A DNA stretch of 9,420 nucleotides from Clostridiales bacterium (lineage in GTDB: Bacteria > Bacillota > Clostridia > Oscillospirales > Oscillospiraceae), in contig DPHR01000042.1 in assembly GCA_003522945.1 (NCBI GenBank), positions 601 through 10,020 on the forward strand, written 5' to 3'. The notes beneath the pieces are model-generated. The model was not told the DNA's origin. It worked only from the letters and a program-made list of their open reading frames with translations, and searched no databases. Positions within the stretch are counted from its first letter, which is position 1, and the number at the start of each line of letters is the position of its first letter. Made by a program: the position numbers and the translations under genes. Positions 6,736 through 9,420 of the stretch are shown piece by piece.

Positions 6736-7470
6736 TCAGTTGGCGCGGTAATCCTTTCGTCCGACGCGCTTGTGCTCGCTGTTGCGGTGGAAGCGCTCGA
6801 TGATCGCGCGCTCGGCGTCGGTCACGGCGCCTCCGTCCATATAGCGGTCGATGGCGGCGTAGGAGACGCCCATTTCCTTCTCATCCGTCTGGCCCTCGAA
6901 AAGCCCGGCGGAGGGAGCCTTGTGCCGGATGGTCTCCGGCGCGTCGAGATAGTCGAGGAATTCAAAGACCTCGGTCACGCTCAGATCGGCGATGGGGTTG
7001 AAGTCGGCGGCGGCGTCGCCCCACTTGGTGCAGTAGCCCATGAACGCCTCGCTGCGGTTGCCCGTTCCGGCGACGAGCCGGTGCTCGGCGGCGGCGACGG
7101 CGTAAAGCGCCGTCATACGAAGGCGCGGGGCAATGTTCGATACGGCGGCGTTGTTGAGCTCTGCGCCCGCCTTTTCCAGCGCCGCGACGAGAGCGCCGCG
7201 TGTTTCCGAGAGATCCACGGTGCGGTAGGCGATGCCATACTGCTCGGCGACGCGGATCGCGTCGTCCGTGTCGCTGCCGTAGTTCTGCGTCGTGGCGCAG
7301 GGCAGGAGAATGCCCACGGTGTTGCCGCACGCCTTCTTGCAGAGAATGCCGACGAGCGTGCTGTCCTTGCCGCCGCTGTTGCCGTAAACGATGCCCTCGC
7401 AGCCGCTTTCCTTCAGCAGCTGCCGGATAAAGGCAACGCGGTTTTCGAGTTCCTGTTCGTAGTTGCGCAT
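6736..7470 (-). CDS. nadE: Ammonia-dependent NAD+ synthetase
   Basis: This enzyme amidates nicotinic acid adenine dinucleotide to NAD+ using ATP and ammonia, the last step of NAD synthesis. The protein has 244 residues and no N-terminal nitrilase (glutaminase) domain, so it is the short, NH3-dependent type. The ATP pyrophosphatase P-loop is SGGKDS (32-37). Other family motifs are TTQNYGSDTDD (60-70), NIAPRLRMTALY (112-123), GTGNRSE (135-141), TKWGD (148-152) and the substrate loop HKAPSAGLFEGQTDE. The ATG at 7470 has a strong AGGGAGG site (7480-7486, minus strand) overlapping the gatD stop region. The frame is open much further upstream, but that part is only the out-of-frame shadow of gatD. 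It sits 16 bases after gatD. Confidence 0.96.
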   Translation of the reverse strand: MRNYEQELENRVAFIRQLLKESGCEGIVYGNSGGKDSTLVGILCKKACGNTVGILLPCATTQNYGSDTDDAIRVAEQYGIAYRTVDLSETRGALVAALEKAGAELNNAAVSNIAPRLRMTALYAVAAAEHRLVAGTGNRSEAFMGYCTKWGDAAADFNPIADLSVTEVFEFLDYLDAPETIRHKAPSAGLFEGQTDEKEMGVSYAAIDRYMDGGAVTDAERAIIERFHRNSEHKRVGRKDYRAN

Positions 7471-7486
7471 AATGAATGCCCTCCCT

Positions 7487-8221
7487 TTAGAGAATGTGCA
7501 GTCTTGTGAGCATGACCTGCCGTGCGGCCTCCTCGGCGCTGTCGTCGAGAGGCGCGAGCTCCGCCGCGCCGTATTTGCGGCAGAGCGCGCCGCGCAGTAT
7601 CTCATCGCAGAGCGCCGGGTTCTTTGGCAGGAGCGGACCGTGGCTGTAGGTGCCGTACACGTTTTTGTACCGCACGCCCTCCGTGCCGTCCTCGCCGTTG
7701 TTGCCGTGACCGCGCAGCACCGTGCCGAGCGGCGTGAGCGAAGCGCCCAAGCGCGTGCGCCCGCCGTGGTTTTCAAACCCGATGACGATGCCGCCGCCGG
7801 ACTCTTCGCCGAGCCGGTAGGCATAGTTGCCGATGAGCCGCTCGTAGGAGCCTTCGGTCGTAAAGTCCAGAATGCCGGTATAGTCGCACCATTGTCCGGC
7901 CGCCGTGCGGTAGCCGTTGCCCAGAAGCTGATACCCGCCGCAGATGCAGAGAAGCGTTTTCCCGTCCTCCGCCGCGGCGCGGATGTTCTCCGCGCGCCCG
8001 GCGCGGAGATCGGCGAGAAGCACGGTCTGTTCAAAGTCCTGCCCGCCGCCGATGAAAAAGAGATCGTACCCGGTGAGATCGTCTGCCGTGCCGAGCGGCA
8101 GCTCCGTGACGGCGCAGCCGATGCCGCGCCATTCCAGCCGCTTTTTCATGCACGCGATGTTGCCCCGGTCGCCGTAAAGATTGAGCACGTCCGGGTACAG
8201 ATGGCAGATGTTCAGTTCCAT
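7487..8221 (-). CDS. gatD: Lipid II isoglutaminyl synthase, glutamine amidotransferase subunit GatD
   Basis: GatD hydrolyses glutamine and passes ammonia to MurT, which amidates the alpha-carboxyl of D-Glu in lipid II to D-isoglutamine. It is a CobB/CobQ-type class I glutaminase of 244 residues, the same size as S. aureus GatD (about 243). The N-terminus LNICHLYPDVLNLYGDRGN is characteristic of the family. The nucleophile is Cys94 in LCICGGYQLLG, the catalytic His is His194 in YGTYSHGP, and a conserved Arg128 (YERLIG) is present. The start ATG overlaps the murT stop as TAATG, and a GGGAGG site lies within the murT 3' end, so the two subunits are translationally coupled, as expected for an obligate complex. 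nadE follows 16 bases later. Confidence 0.96.
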   Translation of the reverse strand: MELNICHLYPDVLNLYGDRGNIACMKKRLEWRGIGCAVTELPLGTADDLTGYDLFFIGGGQDFEQTVLLADLRAGRAENIRAAAEDGKTLLCICGGYQLLGNGYRTAAGQWCDYTGILDFTTEGSYERLIGNYAYRLGEESGGGIVIGFENHGGRTRLGASLTPLGTVLRGHGNNGEDGTEGVRYKNVYGTYSHGPLLPKNPALCDEILRGALCRKYGAAELAPLDDSAEEAARQVMLTRLHIL

Positions 8222-9420
8222 TATTCCCAGAACCTCCCTCCGCCGGCGAGCGCGGACAGCTTGTCGCGCACGGTGAGCATGGATGTGTAGTTCGGCAGCA
8301 CAACGACGGGTTTTCCGGCTTTCTGCACCGCCGCGGCGAGATCGTCCGCCGTGTCGTATACGGTGATGGCGGCATCGTCCGCCCCGGCGTATTTGAGCCG
8401 GAGACGCATATCCTGCGCGCGCACGCCGTAAACGCCGATGGACGCATACTGCCGCGCGGCCAAAAGGCTTTCATAATCGGCGTCCCAGATCCAGGAAACG
8501 TCCGTGCCGTCGGCTGCGTTGTCGTTCAGACAGAAGATGGGGAGAACGTCCTCGCTCTGCGAGGCGAGAAATTCGAGCGCGCGGTCGCACCCGGCGGGGT
8601 TTTTCACGAGCACGATGCGGACGCTCGTTTCCCCGACGGTGAGCTGCTCCATCCGCCCGAACACCGCGCCGAAATCGGCGAGCGCGGCGCAGCAGATGTC
8701 CATATCCCAGCCCATGGTGAGCGCGGCGGTGAGCGCAGCGGCGGCGTTGCAGACATTGTAGAGCGCCGGGAGCGCGAGATCAAAGGAGACCGTCCCTTCC
8801 GGCGTTTTGATCGTGACGGCGCTGCCGCCGCCGGGGAGGGCTTCCACGCTCTCCACGGCCATGTCCGGCGCGGGACGCTGCGCGCCGCACGCGGGGCAGT
8901 ACCAGTCGCCGAGATGGGCGAACGTGTATCGCCGGTAGGCATAGCGCGCGCCGCAGCGCAGACAGTGCGGCGCGTCCGAAACGCTCGGCACGGCGTCGCT
9001 CGAAATATTTTCGAGACCGAAATACACGGTCTCATTCGGCACGTCCCAGCCGAGCGACGCGGTGAGCGAGCAGTCGGCATTCAGACAGAGCACCGCGCCG
9101 GGGGCCTTCTGGATGCCCGAAGCGATGAGATCGCGCGTGTGCGTCACCTCGCCGTAGCGGTCGAGCTGGTCGCGGAAGAGATTCGTCACGATCACCGCGC
9201 GCGGCTGCAGCGCCGCGGCGACGGCGGGAAAATTGCCCTCGTCGCACTCGATGACGGCGAGCGTTTTCTTCGGCTTGCCGAGAAGATCGGCGTTTTCAAT
9301 GAATTCCGCGGTGATGCCGCTCGTGAGATTCGCGCCGGAGCGGTTGGAGAAATATGCCGTCCCGGCCTTGTCGAGCATATGGCGGAGCATACCGGCGGTC
9401 GTCGTTTTGCCGTTCGTGCC
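8221..9420 (-). CDS. murT: Lipid II isoglutaminyl synthase, Mur ligase-like subunit MurT (5' end outside window)
   Basis: MurT is the ATP-using subunit that activates the D-Glu carboxylate of lipid II for amidation with ammonia from GatD. The window holds 399 residues in an open frame up to base 9420. The first ones are GTNGKTTTAGMLRHML, the P-loop of the Mur ligase family, so the ATG at 9390 is internal and roughly 40-60 residues are missing. Further marks are the central-domain segment IECDEGNFPAVAA, NLFRDQLDRYGE, and an inserted Cys4 zinc ribbon (CLRCG followed by CPACG) typical of MurT. A C-terminal DUF1727 domain contains the LNDNAADGTDVSWIWD motif. It overlaps gatD by one base. The presence of both genes implies amidated peptidoglycan in a Gram-positive-type wall. 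Confidence 0.96.
   Translation of the reverse strand, partial: GTNGKTTTAGMLRHMLDKAGTAYFSNRSGANLTSGITAEFIENADLLGKPKKTLAVIECDEGNFPAVAAALQPRAVIVTNLFRDQLDRYGEVTHTRDLIASGIQKAPGAVLCLNADCSLTASLGWDVPNETVYFGLENISSDAVPSVSDAPHCLRCGARYAYRRYTFAHLGDWYCPACGAQRPAPDMAVESVEALPGGGSAVTIKTPEGTVSFDLALPALYNVCNAAAALTAALTMGWDMDICCAALADFGAVFGRMEQLTVGETSVRIVLVKNPAGCDRALEFLASQSEDVLPIFCLNDNAADGTDVSWIWDADYESLLAARQYASIGVYGVRAQDMRLRLKYAGADDAAITVYDTADDLAAAVQKAGKPVVVLPNYTSMLTVRDKLSALAGGGRFWE

Noticed and set aside
6730..7509. Plus-strand open frame of 259 codons across nadE
   Set aside because: It is antisense to an intact NadE with all catalytic motifs and is a mirror of its codon pattern.
7471..8034. N-terminal extension of NadE to 432 residues
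   Set aside because: The extra part is the out-of-frame shadow of gatD, and the ATG at 7470 has a strong ribosome binding site and the family N-terminus.
7463..8290. Plus-strand open frame of 275 codons across gatD
   Set aside because: It is antisense to GatD with intact Cys94 and His194, and has no recognisable domain.

Overview
The window is a gene-dense, GC-rich stretch of ordinary bacterial chromosome. It holds nine protein genes in two blocks that converge at about position 4610. The gene set suggests a high-GC, Gram-positive, anaerobe-like Firmicute, most likely a Clostridia/Oscillospiraceae-type gut bacterium. It combines MurT/GatD lipid II amidation, a KtrAB/TrkAH potassium system, ammonia-dependent NAD synthetase, strong AGGGAGG ribosome binding sites and an SPFH/Arc-like/DUF1648 cassette. 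The taxon is an inference from gene content and composition, not a direct observation.

Left, plus strand (1-2735): the 3' part of threonine synthase (thrC, cut by the window edge) is followed after one base by an archaeal-type phosphoglycerate mutase-like enzyme. In this position the enzyme is a candidate non-canonical homoserine kinase, so the pair would carry homoserine to threonine. A strong intrinsic terminator closes the unit.

Centre, plus strand (2787-4632): a separate promoter drives three tightly packed genes. They encode a two-TM SPFH/Band 7 membrane protein, a 68-residue Arc-like ribbon-helix-helix DNA-binding protein and a four-TM DUF1648 membrane protein. Two 8-bp palindromes (TGATATCA), centred 11 bp apart, sit on the -10 region and the predicted transcription start. 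This is the layout expected of a ribbon-helix-helix operator, and the small regulator probably autoregulates the operon. The function of the module is unknown to me. It is the least explained part of the window.

Right, minus strand (4592-9420, transcribed right to left): murT (5' end outside the window), gatD, nadE, trkH/ktrB and trkA/ktrA, with short gaps or overlaps. MurT-GatD amidates the D-Glu of lipid II using ammonia from glutamine. NadE uses free ammonia to make NAD+. TrkH/TrkA form a gated K+ uptake channel. The trkHA pair looks less GC-rich than murT-gatD-nadE and may be a separate transcription unit. A long hairpin between the two convergent blocks can terminate transcription from both sides.

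No RNA genes, CRISPR array, insertion sequence, phage gene or attachment site was seen.
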